Source of the DNA: DASYLJ01 sp036009625
Lineage (GTDB): Bacteria; Desulfobacterota; Binatia; DP-6
Length of the DNA: 64,000 nt
Reading direction: 5' to 3'
NCBI GenBank assembly: GCA_036009625.1
Contig: DASYLJ010000127.1
Location: 1 to 64,000, forward strand
Under the pieces are notes generated by a model. That model was not told the DNA's origin. It worked only from the letters and a program-made list of their open reading frames with translations, and did no database searches. Of the stretch, positions 16,781 through 24,995 are shown one piece after another; position 1 is the first letter of the stretch, and each line of letters begins with the position of its first letter. Made by a program: the position numbers and the translations under genes.

Positions 16781-17644
16781 TCACTTCCGCTTCGGCACCT
16801 GCTGCTCGATCGGCACCACCTCCGGCATCTTGAGCCCTCGGCGTTGCCAATTGGCGCCGTCGATCACGAACGTGTGTCCGCTCACGTAGGTCGCGAACGG
16901 TGAGCACAGGTACGTCGCCGCCCAGCCGAGCTCGTGCGGCTGGCCGACGCGACCGGCCGGCACCGTCCGTCCCGCCTCGGCGTAGCCCTCGGGACGGTTG
17001 GCGCGCATGTGCGCCGCCATGTCCTCGTGCGGGAAGAGCCCCGGGCACAGGCAGTTCACCCGAATGCCGTGCTCGGCCCATTCGACCGCCAGCGTCATCG
17101 TCATGTTCGCGACGCCGGCCTTCGCGGCTGCCGAGTGCGCGGCGCCCGGTCCGCCGGTCCACGCATAGGTCGCCCCGATGTTCAGGATTGCGCCCGGTCG
17201 ACCGGCGGCGATGCGACGGCGCGCGAACTCGTTCGAGCAGTGGAACGTGCCATTGAGCACGATGTCGGTGACGGCGTTCCATCCGTTCGCGCTGAGGGCC
17301 GACGCAGCGACGGGAAAGTTGCCGGCGGCATTGTTGATCAGAACGCCAACCGGACCGAGCTCGCGTTCGGCCGTCTCGAACCCCGCCGCGACCGATGCCG
17401 GCTGCCGCACGTCCATCTCGACGCCGAGGGCGCGCGCACCGACCGCCGTCACCGCCTCGACTCCGCGCGCGCGATGCGCTTCGTCGCGGCTGGCGATGAC
17501 GACGCCGGCACCGAGCCGTCCGAACTCGACCGCCATCGCCTTGCCGAGCCCGGTGCCGCCGCCCGTGATCAGCACGACGTCGCCCGCGTAGGTGGTAGGC
17601 GGCAGCATCGCGGTTCCCAACGGTGGTGGATCGGGTACGCCCAT
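16781..17644 (-). CDS. SDR oxidoreductase, 2,4-dienoyl-CoA reductase-like
   Basis: 287 aa. The Rossmann glycine motif is GGGTGLGKAM (about 28-37) and NNAAGNF (about 104-110) is the variant of the SDR NNAG motif typical of peroxisomal-type 2,4-dienoyl-CoA reductases. The usual active-site Tyr of YxxxK is replaced: the sequence reads HSAAAKAG, again as in that subfamily, where other residues do the chemistry. The C-terminus ends with GHTFVIDGANW. It would reduce 2,4-dienoyl-CoA intermediates with NADPH during breakdown of unsaturated fatty acids. The divergent neighbour is a crotonase with features of dienoyl-CoA isomerase, which strengthens the assignment. A TTGACG box sits 31 nt before the ATG. 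Confidence 0.75.
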   Translation of the reverse strand: MGVPDPPPLGTAMLPPTTYAGDVVLITGGGTGLGKAMAVEFGRLGAGVVIASRDEAHRARGVEAVTAVGARALGVEMDVRQPASVAAGFETAERELGPVGVLINNAAGNFPVAASALSANGWNAVTDIVLNGTFHCSNEFARRRIAAGRPGAILNIGATYAWTGGPGAAHSAAAKAGVANMTMTLAVEWAEHGIRVNCLCPGLFPHEDMAAHMRANRPEGYAEAGRTVPAGRVGQPHELGWAATYLCSPFATYVSGHTFVIDGANWQRRGLKMPEVVPIEQQVPKRK

Positions 17645-17675
17645 GGCGCGGACACTCGCAGCTTGGGCGCGGTCG

Positions 17676-17695
17676 CGTCAACGAACGCCTTGACC
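17676..17695. promoter_or_regulatory. Back-to-back TTGAC boxes of the divergent SDR and crotonase genes
   Basis: TTGACG on the minus strand (17676-17681) and TTGACC on the plus strand (17690-17695) are 8 bp apart, each exactly 31 nt from its start codon. The crotonase also has GTAACG/TAACGA at the -10 position. Neither gene has a Shine-Dalgarno, which fits leaderless transcripts. The -10 of the SDR side is poor. Confidence 0.5.
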
Positions 17696-17726
17696 CTCTC
17701 GGGGACGGCGACGTAACGAGCGCCTC

Positions 17727-18551
17727 ATGACCACGCCCGCCGACGACTTCGCCGACGCCGTCACGCTGGACATCGACGACCACGTGGCGTTCGTCACGCT
17801 GAACCGCCCCGACCGGCTCAACGCGTGGAGCTGGGAAATGGGGATGGCGCTGCACCAGCGCATGGAGTCGGTCGCGGCGAACCCGGACGTCCGCGTGGTC
17901 GTGCTCAAGGGGAACGGGCGCGCGTTCTGCTCGGGGATCGACCTCAAGCCCGACGTCCGCGATCGCATCGTCGGGCGCTCGCCGGCCGAGAAGGTCATGA
18001 ACTATTACCAGCGCTACCGGGGCTCGCACCGGCGCACGCGCTTCATCGAAGCCCTGCCGCAGCCGGTGATCGCGGCGATCCATGGCTACTGTCTGGGCGC
18101 GGGGTTCGAGATCGCGATGCTGTCGGACATTCGGCTCGCGGCGGACGGAACCCAGTTCGGCTGCCCGGAAGTGAAGATCGGCGTCGCGATCGATTGCGGC
18201 CTCGATCTGCGGCTCGCGCAGGAAATCGGCGCATCGTGGGCGAAATGGCTGACCCTCACGGGCCGCCGCATCGACGCCGCGCGCGCGCTGCAGCTGGGCA
18301 TCGTCCAGGAAGTGCATCCGGCCGATCGACTCGTGGAGGAGGCCACGACCCTCGCGCGCGAGATCGCCGCCAACGCACCGCTCGCGGTGCAGGCGGTGAA
18401 GCGGACGATCGATCGACATGCGAACCGAGGGCTCGACGACGCGCTGGATTTCGAAGCGCTGAACGCCGCCGTCGGTTTCGTGTCCGACGATCTGCAGGAG
18501 GGCTTCGCGGCGGGACGCGAGAAACGCGCGACGCGGTTCGAGGGGAAGTAG
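17727..18551 (+). CDS. Enoyl-CoA hydratase/isomerase family protein, possibly dienoyl-CoA isomerase
   Basis: 274 aa, normal crotonase length. The two oxyanion-hole loops are FCSGIDL and GYCLGAGFE. Between them and the C-terminus, CPEVKIG gives a Glu at the hydratase position, and VAIDCGLDLRL places an Asp where delta3,5-delta2,4-dienoyl-CoA isomerase (ECH1) has its second acid, followed by LTLTGRRIDAARALQLGIV as in that enzyme. I therefore favour dienoyl-CoA isomerase over simple hydratase, though side-by-side alignment is needed. Together with the divergent dienoyl-CoA reductase-like SDR it would make an auxiliary beta-oxidation module for unsaturated acyl-CoAs in the cytoplasm. Confidence 0.8.
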   Translation: MTTPADDFADAVTLDIDDHVAFVTLNRPDRLNAWSWEMGMALHQRMESVAANPDVRVVVLKGNGRAFCSGIDLKPDVRDRIVGRSPAEKVMNYYQRYRGSHRRTRFIEALPQPVIAAIHGYCLGAGFEIAMLSDIRLAADGTQFGCPEVKIGVAIDCGLDLRLAQEIGASWAKWLTLTGRRIDAARALQLGIVQEVHPADRLVEEATTLAREIAANAPLAVQAVKRTIDRHANRGLDDALDFEALNAAVGFVSDDLQEGFAAGREKRATRFEGK

Positions 18552-18608
18552 CACCGCGATCAGCGCGCCCGGATACGTGCGACGGCGTGGCCCGAGGTCG
18601 AGGCCGCG

Positions 18609-21278
18609 ATGAGCACGAGACCCGAGTCCGACGCCGGATCGAAAAAATACCCTCGCCACGGCACGCAAGGGCAAGCCCTCCCGACCCGAATGGTCTACCG
18701 AGAAGCCATGCGCGATCTCAGGATGGCACGATTCGGCCTCGATTCACGGCTCGTCGCCACAGGAGCACCGGTCATCAGGCGATCGTCGACCCGGCGTGGT
18801 GTCACCGAAGCCGCGGCGGTGCTGCTCGCCGCCGTGTTCGTCGTCGCGCCAGCCGCCGCCCAACAGATCACCGGCACGCCCGGTGCACCGAGCGCGACCG
18901 TCACGATCGACGGAAAGCAGATCCCGGCACCGCCGATGCCGTTCGGCGGGGTGATCAAGGAAAGCGCCCTCGACTCGAAACCGTATTGGCCGCCGCGCGT
19001 GGTGCCCCCCAAGGCCGCGCCCAACGTGCTGCTCATCATGACCGACGACCAGGGCTACGGCGTGTCGGGCACGTTTGGCGGTGTCATTCCGACGCCCGCG
19101 TTGGATCGCATCGCCAGCGCGGGACTGCGCTACACGCAGTTCCACTCGACCGCGCTGTGCTCACCCACGCGGGCGGCCCTGATCACCGGCCGCAACCATC
19201 ACTCGGTGGGTTCCGGCGTGATCGGCGAGCTCTCCACCGGCTACCCCGGCTACGACTCCGTCATCGGCGTCGACAACGCCACCATCGGCACGATCCTGCG
19301 TGACAACGGGTTCACCACGTCGTGGTTCGGCAAGAACCACAACACGCCGAGCTTCCAGTACAGCGTCGCCGGACCGTTCGACCAATGGCCCTCGGGAATG
19401 GGCTTCGACTACTTCTACGGCTTCATGGGCGGCGAGACCGACCAGTGGACGCCGTACCTGTTCCGCGACCACACCCAGATATTCCCGTTCGTCGGCAACC
19501 CCGCCTACAACCTCACCACCGACCTGGCGGACGAGGCGATCAAGCACATGCGCGACCTGAACGCCGCCGCGCCAGAAGACAAGTTCTTCGTCTACTACGT
19601 GCCGGGCGGCACCCATTCGCCGCACCAGCCGACCGCGGAATGGATCGCGAGGTTCAAGGGCCAGTTCGACATGGGCTACGAGAAGCTGCGCGAGCAGATC
19701 TTCGCCAACCAGAAGAAGCTCGGCGTGATCCCCCCCAATGCGCAGCTCACCCCGTGGCCGGCGGAGATCCCGAAGTGGGACTCGCTGTCGGATATACAGA
19801 AGAAGCTCTACGCCCGTCAGGCCGAGGTCTTCGCCGCCTACGCCGCCTACACCGACAATGAGATCGGGCGCGTCATCCAGGAGGTGCAGGACGAGGGCAA
19901 GCTCGACGACACGCTGATCATCTACATCTGCGGCGACAACGGGACGAGCCCGGAAGGGACCTTGTCGGGCGCCTTCAATCAGCTCACCGCGTACAACGGC
20001 ATCCTGAAGGCCCCGGAGGCCCTGCAGCTCCTGCACTACGAGAGCTGGGGCTCGGACAAGACCTATCCGCACATGTCGGTCGGCTGGTCCTGGGCATTCG
20101 ACACCCCGTTCAAGTGGACCAAGCAGGTGGCCTCGCATTTCGGCGGCACGCGGCAGGGCCTGGCGATTTCGTGGCCTGGTCACATCACGGACGTCGGCGC
20201 CATCCGTTCGCAGTTCCATCACGTCATCGACATCGTCCCGACGATCCTCGAAGCCACGGGCATCCAGGCGCCCGTCACCGTCGACGGCATCACGCAACGG
20301 CCCATCGAGGGCGTGAGCATGGCCTACACGTTCGACAAGGCCAACGCCGCGGCACCGTCGAAACGCGACACGCAGTACTTCGAGATGGCCGCGAATCGCG
20401 CCATCTACCATGACGGCTGGATCGCGAACACGACACCGTTCGCGCCGCCCTGGGACCTGGCGACGGGCAAGCTTCCGGACGTGGTCAACGGCTACAAGTG
20501 GGAACTCTACAACATCACCGACGACTATTCGCAGAACGACGACCTCGCCGCGAAGATGCCGGACAAGTTGACGGAGATGCAGGCGTTGTTCGCGACCGAA
20601 GCGGCGAAGTACAACGTCTTCCCGCTCGACAACACGGCGTTCTCGCGCCTGCTCACGCCCCGACCGAGCGCCGTCGCCGGGAAGACCGACTTCACGTACA
20701 CCGGCGCGAATGCCGGCATTCCCCTCGGCAACGCGCCGAGCATTCTCGACAGGGACTACACGATCACCGCCGAGGTGACCGTTCCCGACGGTGGCGCGGA
20801 GGGGATGATCGTAACGCTGGGCGGTCGCTTCGGCGGCTACGCGATGTTCCTGCAGAAGGGCAAGCCGGTCTTCGTCTACAACCTCCTCGACCTGGAACGA
20901 TTCCGATGGGAGGGCGGCGTCGGCGGCGTGGTCGGCGAGGACTTCTTGGGCCGTGCGCTGCCGCCGGGCAAGCACACGCTGGTGTTCGACTTCAAATACG
21001 ACGGCCCGGGACCGGGCAAAGGCGGTACCGGTGTGTTCTCGGTGGACGGCAAGGAATTGGCCCGCAAGACGCTCGAGCACACGATTCCGCTCATGATGAC
21101 GATCGACGAGACCTTCGACATCGGCAGCGATACGCGCACGGCGGTGGACGACAGCTACGATCTGCCGTTCCGCTTCACCGGGACGATCGACAAGCTGACA
21201 TTCCACCTCGGTCCGTCGCAGATGGTGGCGGCTGACCAGAAGGCGGCTGCCGATACGGTGGCCAGAGCGCGCGACTAG
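18609..21278 (+). CDS. Exported type I sulfatase (arylsulfatase family)
   Basis: 889 aa from the ATG at 18609, which has GAGG 5 nt upstream; the hydrophobic export signal only begins near residue 64 (STRRGV then a long Ala/Val stretch to PAAAQ), so a later start such as 18708 or 18723 is possible, and STRRGV may be a Tat motif. LLIMTDDQGYG supplies metal-binding aspartates, and CSPTRAALITGR contains Cys184, the residue oxidised to formylglycine. HSPHQP, CGDNGTSPEG and the lysine/His residues around them fit the active site of arylsulfatases. The C-terminal about 180 residues form the beta-rich domain usual in this 750-800 aa subfamily, ending GTIDKLTFHLGP. It needs a formylglycine-generating enzyme, not seen here. 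The substrate is unknown. Confidence 0.9.
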   Translation: MSTRPESDAGSKKYPRHGTQGQALPTRMVYREAMRDLRMARFGLDSRLVATGAPVIRRSSTRRGVTEAAAVLLAAVFVVAPAAAQQITGTPGAPSATVTIDGKQIPAPPMPFGGVIKESALDSKPYWPPRVVPPKAAPNVLLIMTDDQGYGVSGTFGGVIPTPALDRIASAGLRYTQFHSTALCSPTRAALITGRNHHSVGSGVIGELSTGYPGYDSVIGVDNATIGTILRDNGFTTSWFGKNHNTPSFQYSVAGPFDQWPSGMGFDYFYGFMGGETDQWTPYLFRDHTQIFPFVGNPAYNLTTDLADEAIKHMRDLNAAAPEDKFFVYYVPGGTHSPHQPTAEWIARFKGQFDMGYEKLREQIFANQKKLGVIPPNAQLTPWPAEIPKWDSLSDIQKKLYARQAEVFAAYAAYTDNEIGRVIQEVQDEGKLDDTLIIYICGDNGTSPEGTLSGAFNQLTAYNGILKAPEALQLLHYESWGSDKTYPHMSVGWSWAFDTPFKWTKQVASHFGGTRQGLAISWPGHITDVGAIRSQFHHVIDIVPTILEATGIQAPVTVDGITQRPIEGVSMAYTFDKANAAAPSKRDTQYFEMAANRAIYHDGWIANTTPFAPPWDLATGKLPDVVNGYKWELYNITDDYSQNDDLAAKMPDKLTEMQALFATEAAKYNVFPLDNTAFSRLLTPRPSAVAGKTDFTYTGANAGIPLGNAPSILDRDYTITAEVTVPDGGAEGMIVTLGGRFGGYAMFLQKGKPVFVYNLLDLERFRWEGGVGGVVGEDFLGRALPPGKHTLVFDFKYDGPGPGKGGTGVFSVDGKELARKTLEHTIPLMMTIDETFDIGSDTRTAVDDSYDLPFRFTGTIDKLTFHLGPSQMVAADQKAAADTVARARD

Positions 21279-21310
21279 CGATGCTCGAGCGCCGGACGAG
21301 CGAGCGGCCG

Positions 21311-21391
21311 TCACCCTCGGATGAAGGCGAGAATATCCGGGTCGATGATGTCGGCGTGGATCGTGAACGCCCCGTGCGGGTAGGGCAGCGC
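21311..21391 (-). pseudogene. C-terminal remnant of an alpha/beta hydrolase-like gene
   Basis: About 25 codons read LPYPHGAFTIHADI then IDPDILAFIRG followed by a stop. This resembles the closing segment of alpha/beta-fold hydrolases. No start or upstream body is present, because the histidine kinase gene ends at 21408 in another frame. I infer a deletion remnant; the family assignment is by resemblance only. Confidence 0.4.
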
Positions 21392-21407
21392 GCGTCGGAG
21401 GGCGGCG

Positions 21408-23447
21408 TCAGCGGGCGCCGGCGTCCGGCAGGCTGAACAGGAACGTCGTGCCGCGCCCCTCGTTGGGCTCGACCCACAGGTTGCCGCCGTGCGCGGCAAT
21501 GATCGACCGGCTGATTGCGAGCCCCATGCCCATGCCTTGCGGCTTCGTCGTGTAGAAGGCCTCGAACATCCGCGCCGCTTGCTCGGGCAGGATGCCGACG
21601 CCGGCATCCTGCACGCCGACGACGACCTCGGCGGCGCCGTCGCGCAGCCGACGGCTGGCGCGAATCGTCACCATGCGCTCGGCTTCGGGGACGGTGCCCG
21701 AGGCGTCCATCCCGTTGACCACGAGATTCAGCAGAACCTGCAGCAGCTGCACCCGATCGCCCACGACCCAGGGCAGGACGTCCGGCAACTCCAAGCGCAG
21801 CGTCACGCGACGACGCTCCGACTCGTGCCGAGCCAGCACGAGCACGTCGCCGACGACGTCACGCAGGTCGAGCGGCACGCGCTCGAGCGGCGTCTTGCGT
21901 GCCATTTGCTGCACCCGGTGCACGATGGCGCTCGCCCGACCGGCGTCGTCGACGATCTCTCCCAGCGCGTCGCGGATCTCGCCGAGCGGCGGATCGGGCT
22001 GCGCGAGCAGGCCGAGACAGGCGCCGGCGTTGTTGGCGACGGCGCTGATCGGCTGGTTCACCTCGTGCGCGATCGAGGCGGCCAGCTCGCCCACCGTCAC
22101 GATGCGCGAGACGCGCGCGAGCTCGGTCTGGCTCGTTCGCAACGCCTCCTCCGCGTGGTGCCGATCGTCGATGTCCCAGAGCAGCGCGTACCACGACGCG
22201 ATCCGGCCGTGCCCGTCGACGTGCGGGTGCGAGCGGGCCTGGAACCAGCGGTAGACGCCGTCCGCGCGCGCAATGCGAAAGGTGACGTCGAGCGGCTCGC
22301 CCGTCTCGAAGCAGCGGATCCACTCCTCGACGGTCGGGTCCGCGTCCTCGGGATGGAGGATTTCGGACCAGCCGAGCTGCCTCAGATAGGCGAGGTCCTT
22401 CCCCACGAAGTCGAGCAGGCGCTGGTTGGCGTACTCGAGCTCCCCGTCGGCACCGTTCACGGCGATCATTCCGGGAATGCACTCGAACAGCTGGCGAAGG
22501 CGTCGCTCGCTCTCCTCGAGCGTCTCCTCGGTGCGTTTGCGGTCCTCGATGTCGGTGAGCAGCGCGTGCCAACGCACGATCCGGCCGCCGCCGTCCTGCT
22601 GAGGAAGCGCACGCACCTGGAACCAGCGGTACCAACCGTTGGCGCCGCGGATGCGATGCACGGTGTCGTAGGGTGCTCCGGTTGGTAGGGATTGGCTCCA
22701 CGCGGTCATCACACGGTCGTAGTCGTCGGGATGCACGACGACGCTCCAGTCGCGCAGCTTCTCGGCCGTCATGCCGAGGTAGTCGAACAGACGCTGGTTC
22801 ACGAGCTCGACGACACCGTCGGGGCTCAGTGTGCACACGAGCCCCGGCAGGCCGTCGAAGACATGCCGGAGGTCGCGCTCGCTCTCGCGCACGGCATCCT
22901 CGGCGCGCTTCCGATCCTCGATGTCGGTCTGGGCTCCGCACCAGAAGGCGACGTTGCCGGCGTCGTCGAGTCCCGGGGCAGCCTGGATCAACACCCAGCG
23001 ATAGGTCCCGTCGTACCGTCGCAGCCGCGCTTCGAGCGTCGCGGGCTCACCGGAGACCACGATCGCGCGCCACCGCTCGATGACGTGGTCGATGTCGTCG
23101 GGATGGAGCGCCGCCGTCCAGCCCCAGCCGCGCGCGACGTCCGCCGTCATGCCCGTATAGTCGAGCCAGCGCCGGTTGAGGGACAGCGCCGACCCGTCCG
23201 CATCGGCGCGCCAGGCGAGCGCGGGTAGCGTGTCGAAGGTGGCGCGCAGGAGACGTGCGGCATACTCGGCGTCGTGCGATGCGAGGCCGCCGCCGGCGCC
23301 GAGCGCGCGCCGGCCGGCGTCGAGGAACGTGGTCAGCCAGCCTTCGACCTGCACCTGCTCGAGCCCATGCGCGCGACACACGTCGACGACGGTCGTCTCG
23401 CCTTGGAGCAGCGCGACGAGCAGGTCGGCCTTCTGGGTCGGCGTCAT
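21408..23447 (-). CDS. Soluble PAS-domain sensor histidine kinase with N-terminal helical module
   Basis: 679 aa. Residues 1-55 (TPTQKADLLVALLQGETTVVDVCRAHG, broken here as a helix-turn-helix) look like the DNA-binding-like segment of transposase OrfA proteins, an unusual start for a kinase. Three PAS/PAC units follow, each ending in a variant of DIEDRKRAE, at about 65-190, 190-315 and 315-435. The phosphoacceptor box is IAHEVNQPISAV, then the ATPase domain with NLVVNGMDA (N box), DAGVGI (G1) and GMGMGLAIS (G2). There is no transmembrane segment, so it senses a cytoplasmic cue, and PAS cofactors such as heme or flavin are possible. No partner response regulator is adjacent. The start has no clear Shine-Dalgarno. 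Confidence 0.9.
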   Translation of the reverse strand: MTPTQKADLLVALLQGETTVVDVCRAHGLEQVQVEGWLTTFLDAGRRALGAGGGLASHDAEYAARLLRATFDTLPALAWRADADGSALSLNRRWLDYTGMTADVARGWGWTAALHPDDIDHVIERWRAIVVSGEPATLEARLRRYDGTYRWVLIQAAPGLDDAGNVAFWCGAQTDIEDRKRAEDAVRESERDLRHVFDGLPGLVCTLSPDGVVELVNQRLFDYLGMTAEKLRDWSVVVHPDDYDRVMTAWSQSLPTGAPYDTVHRIRGANGWYRWFQVRALPQQDGGGRIVRWHALLTDIEDRKRTEETLEESERRLRQLFECIPGMIAVNGADGELEYANQRLLDFVGKDLAYLRQLGWSEILHPEDADPTVEEWIRCFETGEPLDVTFRIARADGVYRWFQARSHPHVDGHGRIASWYALLWDIDDRHHAEEALRTSQTELARVSRIVTVGELAASIAHEVNQPISAVANNAGACLGLLAQPDPPLGEIRDALGEIVDDAGRASAIVHRVQQMARKTPLERVPLDLRDVVGDVLVLARHESERRRVTLRLELPDVLPWVVGDRVQLLQVLLNLVVNGMDASGTVPEAERMVTIRASRRLRDGAAEVVVGVQDAGVGILPEQAARMFEAFYTTKPQGMGMGLAISRSIIAAHGGNLWVEPNEGRGTTFLFSLPDAGAR

Positions 23448-23516
23448 CACCGGGGTCGCTCGGCCATGATGCCCAGCTGTGAACGCGGACGCGGAGTTTG
23501 TCCACGTCCTGGCGTG

Positions 23517-24995
23517 TCACTCACGCGCCATCTCGACGGTCGGCTCCCACCCGCCGCCGAGCGCCTTGTAGGTCGAGATCAGCGCTTCGACGACGGCCTG
23601 GTCGCTCTGCACCAGCGAGTCCTCGGTGGCATACTCGGCCCGCTGCGCGTCGAGGACGGCGAGGTACGTCCCGAGCCCGTGCACGTACAGGTCGCGCGAG
23701 AGGACGACCGAGCGCTGGTTCTGCCCGACGGCGTCGGCCAGCGCGTCGCGCCGGCGGCGCTCCTTGGCGTAGGCGACGAGCGCGTCCTCGACGTCCCTAA
23801 GACTCGTCAGCACGGTCTGCTCGTAGCGGTAGAGCATCTGCTGCGTGGCGGCCTCCTGCGCCTCGACCGCCGCGTGCAGCCGGCCGCCCTCGAACACGCG
23901 CCAGCTGATCGTGGGGCCTGCCCCGAAGTAGCGGCTGCCCGACGTGAAGAAGTCGCTGGCGCTGATCGACTGGAGGCCGGCGAAGCCGGTGAGCGAGATC
24001 TTCGGGAACAGCTCGGCCGTGGCGACGCCGATGCGCGCCGTTGCGGCAGCGACCTGGCGCTCGGCGCGCCGCACGTCCGGCCGGCGGCGCAGCAGGTCCG
24101 ACGGCAAGCCCATCGGGATGCGAACGGCGAGTGCGTCGGGCCCCGCCGCTCCGGGGATGGGCTCGTTCGGCGCCAGGCGATCGCGGAGCGCGTTCGGCTC
24201 GCGGGCGAGGAGGACGGACAGCGCATGCACCGCCTGCTCGCGCTGGCGCTCGAGGTCGGGCACCTCCGCCTCGGTGGTGGCGAGCAGCGAGCGGGCCTGA
24301 CGCACGTCGAGCTCGCTGGCGAGACCGCTGTCGAAGCGGCTCTGGGTGAGCTCCACCGACGTGCGCTGGCTCTCGAGGTTCTCGGCGGTGATGGCCAGCC
24401 GGCGCTGGAGGCTTCGCACCGCGACATAGGTGCGCGCCACCTCGGCGAGGAGCGTCACCTGCGTGGCCCGCGCTGCGTCCTCGGCGGCCGCCACGTCGGC
24501 GTCCGCCGCCTCGATGCCGCGGCGGATGCCACCGAACACGTCGAGCTCCCAGGAGGCGTCGAAGCTCGCCTGATAGAGATCGGTGGTGAAGAGGCTGGCG
24601 GCCGCGGCAGCGTCACCGCTGGCGCCGAGGAATGTGCCGAACTGGCTGTTCTCGCTGAACGGCCGCGTGTACTGGTACTCGGCGCTGGTGCCCAGGTGCG
24701 GGAAGAGCCCCGAGGTGGCGATCACGCGCCGCGCGCGCGCCTCGCGGATGCGGGCGATGCTCTCCGCGAGCGTCAGGTTCTGCGCCAGCGCCGCGTCGAC
24801 CAGCTCGTCCAGCATCGGATCGCCGAAGGCGCGCCACCACGTGGCGAGGTCGGTGGCGTGTTCCGGCGCCGCGGCGGTGGGCTCGCCCCAACGATCGGGC
24901 ACGGCCATCTCCGGCGTCCGGTAGTCCGGCCCGACCGCACAGCCCGCGAGCACGACGCCTACGAGCACCACGCGGCTTCGCACCCACACGCTCAT
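23517..24995 (-). CDS. Outer-membrane efflux lipoprotein, NodT/OprM-like
   Basis: 492 aa. The lipobox is VLAGC (Cys19), followed by AVGPDYRTPEMAVPDRW, the standard opening of RND/MFS outer-membrane channel proteins. Two repeats of the TolC fold are visible: one around FSENSQFGTF to ELDVFGGIRRGIEAADADVAAAE and the other around GLPSDLLRRRPDVRRAERQVA to AGPTISWRVFEGGR. It would form the outer-membrane exit duct. The ATG overlaps the stop of the MFS gene by ATGA, so it is the last gene of a three-gene efflux operon. Confidence 0.92.
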   Translation of the reverse strand: MSVWVRSRVVLVGVVLAGCAVGPDYRTPEMAVPDRWGEPTAAAPEHATDLATWWRAFGDPMLDELVDAALAQNLTLAESIARIREARARRVIATSGLFPHLGTSAEYQYTRPFSENSQFGTFLGASGDAAAAASLFTTDLYQASFDASWELDVFGGIRRGIEAADADVAAAEDAARATQVTLLAEVARTYVAVRSLQRRLAITAENLESQRTSVELTQSRFDSGLASELDVRQARSLLATTEAEVPDLERQREQAVHALSVLLAREPNALRDRLAPNEPIPGAAGPDALAVRIPMGLPSDLLRRRPDVRRAERQVAAATARIGVATAELFPKISLTGFAGLQSISASDFFTSGSRYFGAGPTISWRVFEGGRLHAAVEAQEAATQQMLYRYEQTVLTSLRDVEDALVAYAKERRRRDALADAVGQNQRSVVLSRDLYVHGLGTYLAVLDAQRAEYATEDSLVQSDQAVVEALISTYKALGGGWEPTVEMARE

